This document shows, in pieces, positions 43,890 to 53,719 of a stretch of 64,000 nt of DNA. The stretch is taken from NCBI GenBank assembly GCA_947471745.1, contig CANJKZ010000139.1, forward strand, positions 1,998,501-2,062,500, written 5' to 3'. Position numbers and translations under genes: made by a program. The notes under the pieces are model-generated. The model did not search any database, had not been told where the DNA came from, and worked only from the letters and a program-made list of their open reading frames with translations. The first letter of the stretch is position 1; each line of letters starts with the position of its first letter. This stretch comes from Closterium sp. Naga37s-1 (taxonomy: Eukaryota; Streptophyta; Zygnematophyceae; Desmidiales; Closteriaceae).

Positions 43890-44358
43890 TGTTGGAGTAA
43901 GGATCTTGGACAGGATAGGATTGCCATAGAGAGTTTTGGTAGCGGAAGTTTTTGTGGTAGGAACCTTGTGCATAGTGGATGTAAATGACAAAGTTTATTA
44001 AAACATAAAATTACACACAATAAATAGATCTAACTAGCCATGTACTCTGAGGGGAACATTCCCTTATTCTAACCGTTTTACAGGCAGTTTCTACAGTGAC
44101 TCCAACCATTGCTATTCTTCTTGTTACCGAGTTGCTGCATGTAACCGTACAGACGGTTACGCCTATTGCCATTCCTCGCTGATGAGTCATTCGGTCCAGA
44201 TGGTCAACAGTCGCGACAGTTGACCTTGCGACTGTTGACCTTCCTGCCCTTGATACTGGCTGATCCGATACTGCTGCTGGTGCTTGCTTCGATAGTGACG
44301 GGTGCGGTACAGCTGCACCTACGGGAATGCTAAAGTCAATTCCCTTTATGCTCCAACA
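43890..44358 (-). repeat. 5' LTR of E7 (469 bp)
   Basis: TGTTGGAGTAAGG to TATGCTCCAACA on the plus strand. The palindrome seen in the other LTR has one mismatch here and is followed by a 15-bp partial repeat (TTGCGACTGTTGACC). Confidence 0.92.
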
Positions 44359-44363
44359 AGTCA

Positions 44364-45480
44364 CACATGGTGCGGCAGATCCTCCAACACTTTGGCCTTC
44401 AGTTTTCCTCTGCACAACCCACTCCTCTGCTTGTTAGCCCTACGCTCTTGCCCCCTATCCCTTACGAGCCTGTCAAGCACAGTGGTCAGTACGCAGAGCT
44501 GGTGGGGTGCCTCATGTACCTGATGACTCCCGCCCATACCTTACATATCCTCTCAGCATCCTTGCTCACTTTGTTGCGACTGGGAGACACCGATCTGAGC
44601 CCTTGTCGGCTGCTGAGAGGGTATTGCGCAATCTGGCTAGTGCATCAGGGCTTGTGCTTGGAGGACGACAGCCAGTTGCACTCACGAGACCTACTAATAA
44701 TGGGCATACGACATCGAGACTCTCAGTGCTATTGTTTCAGCCTTCGCGCAGGAGCGGTCTCGTGGAGGTTTACTCGCTCGTCGTCGGTGGCACAGTCCAG
44801 CTGTGAGGAAGAATTCTACGCAGGCACTATGGCTGCTCAGAAGCTCCGCTGGTTGACGTCTTGCTCATCGACTTTAGGTGAGCGCCTAGCTCTGCCCCCC
44901 AGGTAGCTTATACCAGGGCCATGATCCTCCTGTGTTAGGAGCCTAGACTAGAGGGCAGAGCGAAGCACATCTAGCTGCGATACTTCCTGTTGCGTGAGCT
45001 GTAGCAGGGCGCCCATGCACGCGTAGTGCCCTTGGACTTAGGGGCCCACACTGCTGATATCTTCACTAAGGCGCTCCTGCCTCGTGATCATCAGTGGCTC
45101 CGGACACAGCTTGGTCTTGTCCCAACAGTACCTCATTTATCAGAATCTTGATATTTGTACACTGTACTGGGCTTGAGTTTATTTAGTTATACCCACTAAC
45201 TGGCCTTGTGGCCCTTTATCTCAGAGGCTGGGCTAATAATTCCGCCCTGAGTTGTACCTCATACACTTTGTTGTTCTTGCCAACTGGCCTTTCGCTATCT
45301 TAACTATGTGGCCCCTTATCTTATCCAATTGATTATTAGGTTACTTTAATAGGCCCGAGCTTGATCTTTTCCCTCATCTGGTCATCAGCGTTGTGAGTGA
45401 ATCCCTTTCTAAATGACCCCATTGTTTGTTAGAGCAATTCTTCTCTTCCTCTCACTTCAAGATCCTAACAAGGGAATTAT
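44364..45480 (+). mobile_element. E8: right part (RT end, RNase H, 3' tail)
   Basis: Continues the E8 frame from 38434 across E7: HMVRQILQHFGLQFSSAQPT, YAELVGCLMYLMT, then frameshifts through SLRAGAVSWRFTRSSSVAQS, EEEFYAGTMAAQKLRWL and a degenerate ADIFTKALLP near 45070. The tail (TGGCCCTTTATCTCAGAGGC) matches 2400-2430. A short TGTTAGAGC...CTAACA segment at about 45428-45471 might be the 3' end of the element, but no matching 5' LTR was found. Confidence 0.72.
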
Positions 45481-45532
45481 CCTCTCTAGTGGTGCAAACG
45501 ACACTTATGTGTACTTTCCTTTGATGTGTACC

Positions 45533-45884
45533 TGTTACGAGTGCAATTGAGTGAGCGAGCGAGAATTGCACTATCGAAGCAAAAAGTACAAATGAGCGAA
45601 GGCATGAGCGAAGAATATATAGCGAAACTACAGTGGTAACGGTAATGTGTGGAAAATGGGGTGCGCGACGGGCCTAGCGTCGAGGTTGAGAATGCCGAGG
45701 CGGAGGTCCGGAGCGCGGGTTACCAACCGAGCCGTGAGGTTGGGTCGCTTCGTGAACAGTGGCGGGAATGGTGTCGAAGCGAGTGTCGCGAGTGGTAACG
45801 GATTACTGTTGGGTGCTGTTGGCGGGGACAGTGGTGTACGCGCTGAGTAGGGACGCGAAGTAAGGAAAAGGAATTTTCCTTATA
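45533..45884 (-). repeat. 3' LTR of E9 (352 bp)
   Basis: TGTTACGAGTGCAATT to TTTTCCTTATA on the plus strand. On the element strand the LTR therefore begins TATAAGG and ends AACA, so the usual TG start is absent. About seven differences from the other LTR. Confidence 0.92.
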
Positions 45885-45911
45885 CTACCCCCCCCCCTAA
45901 GGAGGCCCTCC

Positions 45912-46224
45912 TTATGAGAGCGCGTGTACATCCCGGAAATTTCGGCTGCGCAGGTACTCTGTGAGGACGGGGTGGTTTTCGATTCTGTCCAGGGGAACCC
46001 AGTTGTCTTCGGTGGGTGTGCGATCTTTCCAGCGGATCAGGAATTCGATCCTGCGGGCTCCCCGTGGGTCACGTACTCGGTGGCTCAGTATTTTCTCGGG
46101 CGTGATGATTGGCTCTGTTGGTGGTCGTGTCATGCTGGCCGGGCGGTTGCGAGGCAGTTGGCTGGTGGATGGTACGTATGGGCGAAGTAGGCTGACGTGG
46201 AACGACGGGCTGACGTACCAGTCA
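45912..46224 (-). pseudogene. E9 integrase tail and chromodomain, out of frame
   Basis: Just after the pol stop another frame reads DWYVSPSFHVSLLRPY, the usual Gypsy integrase C-terminal motif. A typical chromodomain follows: PEKILSHRVRDPRGARR, IEFLIRWKDRTPTEDNWVPL, ENHPVLTEYLRS. A single extra base in the C run near 46228-46232 would account for the break. In chromoviruses this domain directs integration to chromatin carrying particular histone marks. Confidence 0.88.
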
Positions 46225-49200
46225 GCAGGGGAGGAGGAGGTGGGCGGTGACGAGTGTGATCATGTGGCTGATGCGAAATGGCCCGCAATATCGGGGGCGG
46301 AGTTTTGGGGTGATGGGCAGGCGGAGGTTTTGAGTGTCGAGTAATACCAGGTCGTCGGGTTGGTAAGTGACGGGGCGGCGGTGTCGGTCGGCGTTGCGCT
46401 TAGCGATGACGTTTGATTTTTTTATTGCTTCTGCTGCTCGGGTCCGTGCTGCTTGTAATATTTCTGCGAACTGTTGCGCGCGTGGGACTGGATTGTCGGG
46501 ATTCGGGGTCATGGGTACTGTGGGGTCTTGTCCGTAGTTCAGGTAAAATGGTGACTGTTGAGTCGTGGCAGAGGGTGAGTTGTTGTACGCGAATTCGATG
46601 AGTGGCAGTTGCTGTTCCCATGTGGTCGGGTCGTCGCACGTGGCTCGGATGAGTTGTTCCATGGTCTGATTTGTCCGTTCTGTCTGTCCGTCGGTTTCGG
46701 GGTGGTATGATGAACTAAACTGTAGTCGCGTGCCGAACTGCTGCCACAGGTTCCGCCTGAAGTTGCTGGTGAATTTCGTGTCTCTGTCGCTGATGATCGA
46801 TGCTGGTATCCCGTGCAGTCGTACGACGGTAGAGATGAAGAGGCGGGCTGTTTCTTCGGCTGTGATTGATTTTTTGCAGGCTGCGAAGTGTGCCATTTTC
46901 GTCAGTCGATCGACGACGACCAGGATCGCGTCGTTCCCACTCACTCCGGCCGGTAACCCCGTGACGAAGTCCATCGTCACCTGCTGCCAAGCACGCTCTG
47001 GGGGTGGTATCGGCTGCAACTGTCCTGCCGGCCGCTTCCGTGATGACTTCATAATCTGGCAAGTGGGACACGATGCCACGTGTCGTTGAACGTCGGTCAA
47101 CATTTCGGGCCAGTAATAATACCGCTGCAGCTGCTGCCGTGTTTTTTCTACCCCGAAATGTCCCGAGGTAACTCCGTCGTGTGCCTCCTGTAACAGTAAT
47201 TCCCGTAGCAGTGTGTACCCTGGTACCCAGATGCGGTCGGTCCCGGCTATTACGTAATAGACTCCCTTTGCTGCTGCGAACTGTTGCGAATTTCCTCCTG
47301 TGAAGAATGGATCCGTTTGGTACCTGTGGGTAAATAGGCCTGTCAGTAGTGGGCTGGTCTGGGCGAGTAGTATTGCATGGATCTGGGCAGTGGGGCGGGT
47401 CAATGCGTCGGCGATGTTCGATGCCCCTTTTTTGTAGGTGACTGTGTAGTGGAAGTTTGACTCGAGGAAATCGAGCCAGCGAATCTGTCGTGGGTTGAGG
47501 TGGGGCTGTGCGCGGAGATACTGTAATGATTTATGATCTGTCCGTACTGTCACGTCTGCGCCGGTCAAGTAACAGCGCCAAACCTTGAATGCATGCACGA
47601 TCGCGAGCATTTCGCGGTCGTGTATCGGGTAATTCTTCTCGGGCGGATGCAGTTTTCGTGACTCGTATGCGATGGGCTGTAAACCGTTGCCGAAATCCTG
47701 TAGCAGTACGGCTCCAATGGCGATGTCGCTTGCGTCTGTAACTACTTCGAATGGGCGGTGTGGGTCAGCGATGCGCAGTACGGGCGGTGAGCAGAGAACA
47801 TGTTTCAGGGCAGAGAAGGCAGCATGCTCTTTCTCCCCCCACGTAAAAGTGACCCCCTTCCGCAGTAAATCCGTCAGTGGGGCAGTTAACCTTGCCATAT
47901 CGGGGACGAACCGATGCACATAATTAACGAACCCTAAAAAGCTCTGCAGCTCCGTGATGTTCGTCGGGGGGTGCCACGCTTTTACCGTGTCCAGCTCCTT
48001 TGGGTCGATTTCTACGCCAGCCTCCGAAATAACGTGCCCCAAAAATTCTAACCTATCCTGGAAGAACTCGCACTTGGAACCCTTGGTCAGTAATCTGTGC
48101 TCGTCTAAAACCTTAAATACTGCTTCCAGATCTGCTAAGTGCTGCTGCTTATCCCGACTGTAAACTAGGATGTCGTTGAGGTAAACTATCACGCATTTAT
48201 CTAAGAGCGGCCTAAACGCCTCGTTCATGGTCATCTGAAAATTCGCCGGTGCGTTGGTCAGCCCGAATGGCATCACGGTGTACTCGAATGACCCATACCT
48301 AGTTCTAAATGTTGTTTTTACGCAGTCCGATGATTCGACCCGAATCTGGTGGTAACCTCCGCGTAAGTCAATTTTCGAAAAGACCCGTGCTGTTCGCAGT
48401 TGATCTATCAGTTCGTCGGCGCGGGGAATGGGGTATCGCGACTTGATTGTTACCCTGTTCAGTGCTCTGTAGTCGATACACATGCGAAAACTCCCGTCTT
48501 TTTTCGGTGTGAACAGTATCGGTGCGGCGAACGGTGACGAGCTCGGTCGGATGAATTTTTTCTCTAACAGGTAATCTAACTGCTTCCTCAGTTCATCAAG
48601 CTCTGGCTGTGTCAGTCGGAATTGTCGCTGTACAGTTGGCTGTGTCCCCGGTTCTAACTCTATGCGGTGGTCATGTGCCCGGTGAGGTGGCAGTCCTTCT
48701 GGTAAATCGTCTGGAAAAATCCCTGGGTACCGTTTCAACAGTTCCTGTAGTTCGGGCGGTACCGCTGCCAACAGTTTCTGAAAATCGCTCGGCTGCTCTG
48801 CTTCTCCTACCAATGCTATATCCACTGCGTACACGTCAGCTCCAGCGGCGACAGCCCGTTTCATCGTGATGGCGTTGACGTGGACCGTTGAAGACTCGGG
48901 CGACTGCCAGCGAGGTAGCACGACCCAGTTACCGCTACTTCGCACAGTGCAGCTACCCGTCGTCCAGTCGATTCGCGGGTTATACCGTCGCAGCCAATCA
49001 CGTCCCAGTAAAATGTCGTGCCCATCCAATGTCGTCGCGAGCATTTCCTGTCTAAACCCAAAGTTCCCCCCGCAGCGGACCTTTACTCTCTCCACCTTCT
49101 CCCGTATGGCCAGCGGCGTTCCGTCCACTAAGCGTGCATCTATTTCCGGTAAACACCGACTAAGTGTCAGTTGCAGCTTCCGTGCGGTTGCGGTATTAAC

Positions 49201-49305
49201 TAAGCTGTGGCTTGCTCCTCCGTCTATAAAGATCTTCACTGCTGCTCCCTGTATTTTCCCGTGAATCAGTACTGGGCAATCCGTCGCTGTACCCTCCTTA
49301 TTCAT
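46222..49305 (-). CDS. E9 pol: protease, RT, RNase H, integrase
   Basis: A 1027-codon open frame. Protease about residues 25-110 (KIFIDGGASHSLV, ILLGRDWL). RT about 230-400 (RMCIDYRALNRVTIKSRYPI, FSKIDLRGGYHQIRV, MPFGLTNAPANFQ), but the catalytic box reads YLND, with AAC at 48175-48177 where Asp is expected. RNase H about 490-600 (EVVTDASDIAIGAVLLQ, NYPIHDREMLAIVHAFKVWR, RTDHKSLQYL). Integrase: HHCC finger (HFGVEKTRQQL, CPTCQ) and core (VTMDFVTGLP, IISDRDTKFTSNF, YHPETDGQTERTNQ). The loss of one catalytic Asp predicts an inactive RT. The frame ends early at TGA 46222, one base out of phase with the chromodomain. Confidence 0.93.
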   Translation of the reverse strand: MNKEGTATDCPVLIHGKIQGAAVKIFIDGGASHSLVNTATARKLQLTLSRCLPEIDARLVDGTPLAIREKVERVKVRCGGNFGFRQEMLATTLDGHDILLGRDWLRRYNPRIDWTTGSCTVRSSGNWVVLPRWQSPESSTVHVNAITMKRAVAAGADVYAVDIALVGEAEQPSDFQKLLAAVPPELQELLKRYPGIFPDDLPEGLPPHRAHDHRIELEPGTQPTVQRQFRLTQPELDELRKQLDYLLEKKFIRPSSSPFAAPILFTPKKDGSFRMCIDYRALNRVTIKSRYPIPRADELIDQLRTARVFSKIDLRGGYHQIRVESSDCVKTTFRTRYGSFEYTVMPFGLTNAPANFQMTMNEAFRPLLDKCVIVYLNDILVYSRDKQQHLADLEAVFKVLDEHRLLTKGSKCEFFQDRLEFLGHVISEAGVEIDPKELDTVKAWHPPTNITELQSFLGFVNYVHRFVPDMARLTAPLTDLLRKGVTFTWGEKEHAAFSALKHVLCSPPVLRIADPHRPFEVVTDASDIAIGAVLLQDFGNGLQPIAYESRKLHPPEKNYPIHDREMLAIVHAFKVWRCYLTGADVTVRTDHKSLQYLRAQPHLNPRQIRWLDFLESNFHYTVTYKKGASNIADALTRPTAQIHAILLAQTSPLLTGLFTHRYQTDPFFTGGNSQQFAAAKGVYYVIAGTDRIWVPGYTLLRELLLQEAHDGVTSGHFGVEKTRQQLQRYYYWPEMLTDVQRHVASCPTCQIMKSSRKRPAGQLQPIPPPERAWQQVTMDFVTGLPAGVSGNDAILVVVDRLTKMAHFAACKKSITAEETARLFISTVVRLHGIPASIISDRDTKFTSNFRRNLWQQFGTRLQFSSSYHPETDGQTERTNQTMEQLIRATCDDPTTWEQQLPLIEFAYNNSPSATTQQSPFYLNYGQDPTVPMTPNPDNPVPRAQQFAEILQAARTRAAEAIKKSNVIAKRNADRHRRPVTYQPDDLVLLDTQNLRLPITPKLRPRYCGPFRISHMITLVTAHLLLPC

Positions 49306-49400
49306 CCGAGCCCGATCGATAGCGTGAATCGGTACTGTGACTCGGTGAGGGTCGGTGAGGTTGGGCGAGCAGGCAGTCTCGTCAGTAGTTGGCCCGATTC

Positions 49401-50645
49401 CTACTGACTGCTAGCGTTTCCCTGCCTTGGAGACTCCCTCCCCTGCTCTGCTCCGCTGCGCCTCAGCTCCTCTGGGCACTCACTCTTGCGATGGCCCGGC
49501 CTATTGCAAGCAAAGCAGCGCCCCTTAAATGGCGCGGCAGCTGCATTTGTCGCAACGGCATGTACAGTGGCGTGCTCGATCGGTCCCCGAGGGCGATGTC
49601 CGTAATAGGACCCCGGTCTCGGACGGCGTAAGATATCGAACTTCTCGGCGAGCGCGAGGATCTCGTTGAAATTCGAGAGTCCGCGTAGTATGATTTCGTG
49701 CGAGATGTCCGGCTTCAGCCCTCCAACGTAACGGTCCACCCGCTCCGCTTCGTGCATGTAGCCGACTTGCTCGCATAGTGCGAGAAAACCACTCGTGTTG
49801 TCTTGAACCGACCCGAGCTGCCGCCAAGTACGCAGTTTCTGACGCGCCGAAATAGAAGCCGCGATCGGCTCGAAGCGCGCCCGAAGCCCTGCGCACCACG
49901 CATCCCACGTGCTGTATTGGGCTGTTTCGCAGAATGAACTCCAGGTGACGGCTGGACCCGTAGGCCCTTCCTCTTGCGACGGTGGCTCGTAGGCGCGTGG
50001 CGACGTCACGATGACTCGCCACCAGTCCATGGCGGGGCCCCTCAGCAGCGAAACAGCGTAGCGAATCTTCGCTGCGTCCGACTCGACGTAATTCGCGTCG
50101 AAGAAAACGTTCATCGTGAAGACCCACGACTGAACCGTCGGACCTCCACGTTGGCTCGGATCGAAACAGGGCGGGCGCTGCGGCTTGAGTGGCATTGGTG
50201 CCATGATGTCGTGGTTGCCACTTGTTGCTGCAAACTCCACGTGCCGACGAGCTTCGCGAGGCCCACGCGGGCTTGGCGCGGCCCGATTTCTCTCCATGCC
50301 AGGCATCGATTGAGCGGCGCCATCACTGGCTGCGCCTGAGCGCTGTCCCACGCTGTCGTTTTGCGTCGGTGTGCCTGATGAGATGACGATCGGTTCTTCT
50401 GATTGCGCAGGTGCATTTGCGGGTGCTTGTGATGGAGCTGGTGCATTCACCGTTGATTGCTGGCGGGCGGAGTCACGTTCCGCCGTGAGTGTCGCGATTT
50501 CGAGTGCCGAATCTTCGAGTTGACGCACGAGACGGTCGAGCTGCTCCTGCGTCAATGTCGCAAGATTAATTTCGGCCATGGCGGGGGTGTCGGGCAAACT
50601 CAGCGGGAGCCTCTGTCGTGGCCGTGCGTGCTTACGAGAGAGCAC
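49401..50645 (-). CDS. E9 gag polyprotein (414 aa)
   Basis: Minus strand, uninterrupted. The N-terminus has a short coiled-coil-like segment (LTQEQLDRLVRQLEDSALEI) and a low-complexity Pro/Ala region. The retrotransposon gag core follows (VQSWVFTMNVFFDANYVESD, then YAVSLLRGPAMDWWR, then VGYMHEAERVDRYVGGLKPD). A canonical knuckle CFACNRPGHRKSEC lies near the C-terminus. The true start may be the internal Met before AEINLATLT. It ends at TAG 49401-49403, and pol is in the -1 frame relative to it. Confidence 0.9.
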   Translation of the reverse strand: MLSRKHARPRQRLPLSLPDTPAMAEINLATLTQEQLDRLVRQLEDSALEIATLTAERDSARQQSTVNAPAPSQAPANAPAQSEEPIVISSGTPTQNDSVGQRSGAASDGAAQSMPGMERNRAAPSPRGPREARRHVEFAATSGNHDIMAPMPLKPQRPPCFDPSQRGGPTVQSWVFTMNVFFDANYVESDAAKIRYAVSLLRGPAMDWWRVIVTSPRAYEPPSQEEGPTGPAVTWSSFCETAQYSTWDAWCAGLRARFEPIAASISARQKLRTWRQLGSVQDNTSGFLALCEQVGYMHEAERVDRYVGGLKPDISHEIILRGLSNFNEILALAEKFDILRRPRPGSYYGHRPRGPIEHATVHAVATNAAAAPFKGRCFACNRPGHRKSECPEELRRSGAEQGRESPRQGNASSQ

Positions 50646-50760
50646 TTCGAGCGGCGGTGCTTGTTCGCTGAGAGACGTCTACCCCCCCAAAAATTGAGAT
50701 AGTGGGGAAGCAAAGGTGTGGGTACGGTCCGAGAGGAGATCGTAGGCTCTGAATACCAAG

Positions 50761-51112
50761 TGTTACGAGTGCAATTGGGTGAGCGAGCGAGAATTGCACT
50801 ATCGAAGCAAAAAGTACAAATGAGCGAAGGAATGAGCGAATAATATATAGCGAAACTACAGTGGTAACGGTAATGTGTGGAAAATGGGGTGCGCGACGGG
50901 CCTAGCGTCGAGGTTGGGAATGCCGAGGCGGAGGTCCGGAGCGCGGGTTACCAACAGAGCCGTGAGGTTGGGTCGCGTCGTGAACAGTGGCGGGAATGGT
51001 GTCGAAGCGAGTGTCGCGAGTGGTAACGGATTACTGTTGGGTGCTGTTGGCGGGGACAGTGGTGTACGCGCTGAGTAGGGACGCGAAGTAAGGAAAAGGA
51101 ATTTTCCTTAGA
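50761..51112 (-). repeat. 5' LTR of E9 (352 bp)
   Basis: TGTTACGAGTGCAATT to TTTTCCTTAGA, followed directly by GTACC. Confidence 0.92.
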
Positions 51113-51117
51113 GTACC

Positions 51118-51999
51118 CTAACATCAGCTTATGTACCCTTTTAGGCGAGTGAGGGAAGGGGTGGTAAAAATAGCAGCGCGTCCTATCTCAGATCTCTTCC
51201 CCACTCCCAGCACCCAACATCTGCTTTCACGAACCTGTTGAAATTTGTGTCTTCTCCACGTGGCCTTTTGTTACTCGCGCACGCAGACACCGGAAAAGTA
51301 GCGACTGATGCTCGATTTTCTAACCAGCTTCTACGTGCGGTGGCATCGAGGCTCTGTGGGTTGTCGGTCGGTGCCGCGGTGAAACACAGCCCTCAATCAA
51401 TGATCATCACCGTGCGACCCTCGGAGCATCTCCTGGGTCAAACCGAACCCCACCGTGGCGCAAATCGAGGTGGTGTGTTGGGGTGGAGTGTCGTGCGTGA
51501 TGGTGCACGACACAGTTTCGAAGCGCGCTTCACAACACAGCACTCGCCATTCCCCATCACATCAATCAAACGACGTTGGCTTTCAACATATTTCTCATAA
51601 GACTGGCCTCGTATGCTGCTGATGCCTTTGGCCCCCGATTGCAGTTTCAACGAGCAGAGGGCTCGTTTTTGCAGAGAATAGGAGGACCGTTTAGCAACCT
51701 GCTTCAGTGCACAATAAGAATCCTCAAAGCTCTCGCTACATGGTAACACGGAAGTAGAGCATATAGTTTTCACTTGTTGTTCGACCCACAGACGCGCGTG
51801 AAGGTGCGTCGGGGGAGCAGGTGCGTCATTCTTACTTTTGTGCCGTACTTGTCTCTGTTCTCAAAAAGTACCTCTGGGTTTCATATTACCGAATTTTGTC
51901 AGTACGACTCTGGACTATGCGCCCTCGTCTCCCTCCTCACGTAGTGTCAGCGCAAGATCTCCCTGCCACCCGTGCCACCCTTTGATCTCGGCCGTGCAG
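51118..51999. promoter_or_regulatory. Upstream region of the CXE gene, no gene supported
   Basis: Host DNA between E9 and the carboxylesterase start. Short frames on both strands show no recognised domain. It presumably includes the promoter and 5' leader of the CXE gene. No TATA box was assigned with confidence. Confidence 0.3.
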
Positions 52000-53719
52000 A
52001 TGATCGTGGTCACGGCCGTCGAGCAGCTGGTCATATTCGTCGTCCTCGCGTTTCTGCATGTTTTCGTCTCCCTCTTCCTCCGCCGTTCAGACGGATCCGT
52101 GCGGCGATGGCTGGAGGACAACATGTTCATGTCCACGCCGTGCAGCGACTCGTTCACGGGGTGAGTGACATGTGGATGCGCGTGGTACCGTGCATGAGTG
52201 TGCCATGAGGCGTCAACTGCGCATCATCTCAGGTTCCTGCTGAAAGTGTAGACTACTTGGTGTAGTGTTCTCTCTACCCTCGCTTAATTGCACTTATGTT
52301 TCTGCGTTACTTCGTCGTGTTGCGTGAACCCACTGCCACAGCGGCGTCGCAACGCGAGACGTGGTGATAAATCCCCGCACCCGCCTTTCAGCTCGCCTAT
52401 TCCTCCCGCGTACAGGCCTAGTTGCCGCCACCATGGGGGAGCGGGCTTCTTTAGGCCTGACTTGCTACCGCGTGCTGCGTCGCTACCTACCCTCGTGGTG
52501 CTGCGTGCTCGCGCACGACTGGGACGAGGAACCTGTTGCCGCTGTTCATCCTATGGGAGACGCCGACTTCACTGACCTCGGTAATGGGACTGCCGCGGCA
52601 GCTAGTGCCGCGGAGGTAGCGTCGGCGTTCCGCCAATGCTCTGGCATTTGTTCAGAGTCACATGCGCGCGGAGCCCGTTTGCCCGTGCTGGTCTTCTTCC
52701 ATGGCGGCGGGTTCATGTACTGCACTGCCGCCTTCCGCGCCTACGACTTTTTCTGCCGCCACCTCGCGCTCCTCGTGGGCTGCATCGTGGTGAGCGTCGA
52801 CTACCGCCGCACGCCCCACAGCCGCTTCCCCGAGCCGTACCTGGATGCGCTGGACGCCCTCGCGTGGGTGGGAGAGCAGACCAGTGCTTGCGGGGAAGAC
52901 GAAATGTCGCTGGCACAGGGAGGCGTGCGGAAGGAAGGGGAGGCATGGAGTGGCAGAGAAGTGACGATGGATAGTGTGATGGGAGTGGAAGAATGCGATG
53001 GTGAGCCCCGAGGAGTGGAGCCTTGGCTGCGGCTTTACGGCGACAGCAGGCGAGTGATGCTCATGGGCGACAGTGCAGGCGGTAACATCGTGCACAACGC
53101 ATTGCTCATGCTGCTGCAACCGTCGCTGGACCTGGCATCGCCGGTAGGCGGCTCTGCACTGTGCCAAGCAGCAACGCTTGCAGCGACGGATAGATGTAAG
53201 GCACTCTTGGCAGCAGCAGGTGAAAACAAATCGCGAGCAGCTGCTTCTGACAGTAGCGCCTCTTCGCACGCAGGGCGCATGCAGCCAGTGAGGGCGTTTG
53301 GGCTAACTATAGTGGCGAGCGTGCTCATCTGCCCGTACTTCGGGTCCGAGCAGCGGACGGAGTCAGACACCCGGCGGCAGCACAACCTGACGTTCAACCT
53401 GCGCAACACTGACCGGGCGTGGCGGGATTTCCTCCCGCCAGGCAGCTCGAGAGACCACTATGCATCCAACCCGTCGAAGCTGGCCGACAGCAGCGCGTTA
53501 GCTGTGTTTCCCCCCACCTTGGTGGTGGTGGCGTCACAGGACGTGCTGCACGACCACGGCGTGGCGTACCACGAGCTCATGCGCCGCCACAAGGCCCCCT
53601 GCACCCTGCTTCGCTTCCAGGCCGCTCACGACTTCGTAGTAATCTTCCCCAAGCTCAGGGAGAGTGAGAGATGCTTTGGCGCGCTCTCATGCTTCATGGA
53701 AACACTGAAAGGCACATGA
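52000..53719 (+). CDS. Membrane-anchored CXE-type carboxylesterase (alpha/beta hydrolase)
   Basis: Two exons: 52000-52160 and 52342-53719, 181-bp GT-AG intron (donor GTGAGT, acceptor TGCCACAG), phase 2; the join restores a continuous 512-codon frame. Exon 1 encodes a hydrophobic N-terminal anchor (VIFVVLAFLHVFVSLFLRR). Across the splice the sequence GVATRDVVINPRTRLSARLF is the conserved N-terminal strand of the plant CXE/GID1 family. Active site: oxyanion HGGG from H174, nucleophile S298 in GDSAGGN, D454 in SQDVLHD, H483 in AAHDF. Retention of this His argues for a working esterase rather than a GID1 gibberellin receptor, where it is replaced. At 512 residues it is longer than the usual 310-350 owing to the anchor and two inserts around residues 230-285 and 320-360. 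An ATG with strong context at 52433 would give a form without anchor and first strand. Substrate unknown. Confidence 0.85.

Larger units (their letters stand above)
38435..44358 (-). mobile_element. E7: full-length Ty1/Copia element inserted in E8
   Basis: A 5.9-kb minus-strand element with LTRs of 454 bp (38435-38888) and 469 bp (43890-44358) and target duplication AGTCA (38430-38434 and 44359-44363). The 15-bp length difference is a tandem duplication in the right LTR. The primer site on the minus strand at 43878-43889 reads TGGTATGAGAGC (one mismatch to the initiator-Met type) and the polypurine tract AATGAAGGGGAG lies at 38889-38900. Order is gag, protease, integrase, RT, RNase H. The coding part carries seven nonsense codons but apparently only one frameshift. 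Confidence 0.93.
45533..51112 (-). mobile_element. E9: Ty3/Gypsy chromovirus
   Basis: A 5.6-kb minus-strand element with 352-bp LTRs (45533-45884 and 50761-51112) and target duplication GTACC (45528-45532 and 51113-51117). The primer site at 50746-50759 reads TGGTATTCAGAGCC on the minus strand, an initiator-Met type with one extra T. The polypurine tract (TTAGGGGGGGGGG type) is next to the left LTR at 45885-45900. Order is gag, protease, RT, RNase H, integrase, chromodomain, the Ty3/Gypsy order (RT before integrase). Gag and most of pol are open, but the RT active site is altered and the chromodomain is out of frame. Confidence 0.94.

Noticed and set aside
52376..52445. Start of the CXE gene at the strong-context ATG 52433 only
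   Set aside because: The sequence upstream of this ATG (GVATRDVVINPRTRLSARLF) is a conserved family strand and joins exon 1 in phase, so the upstream start is preferred. The internal ATG is kept as an alternative.
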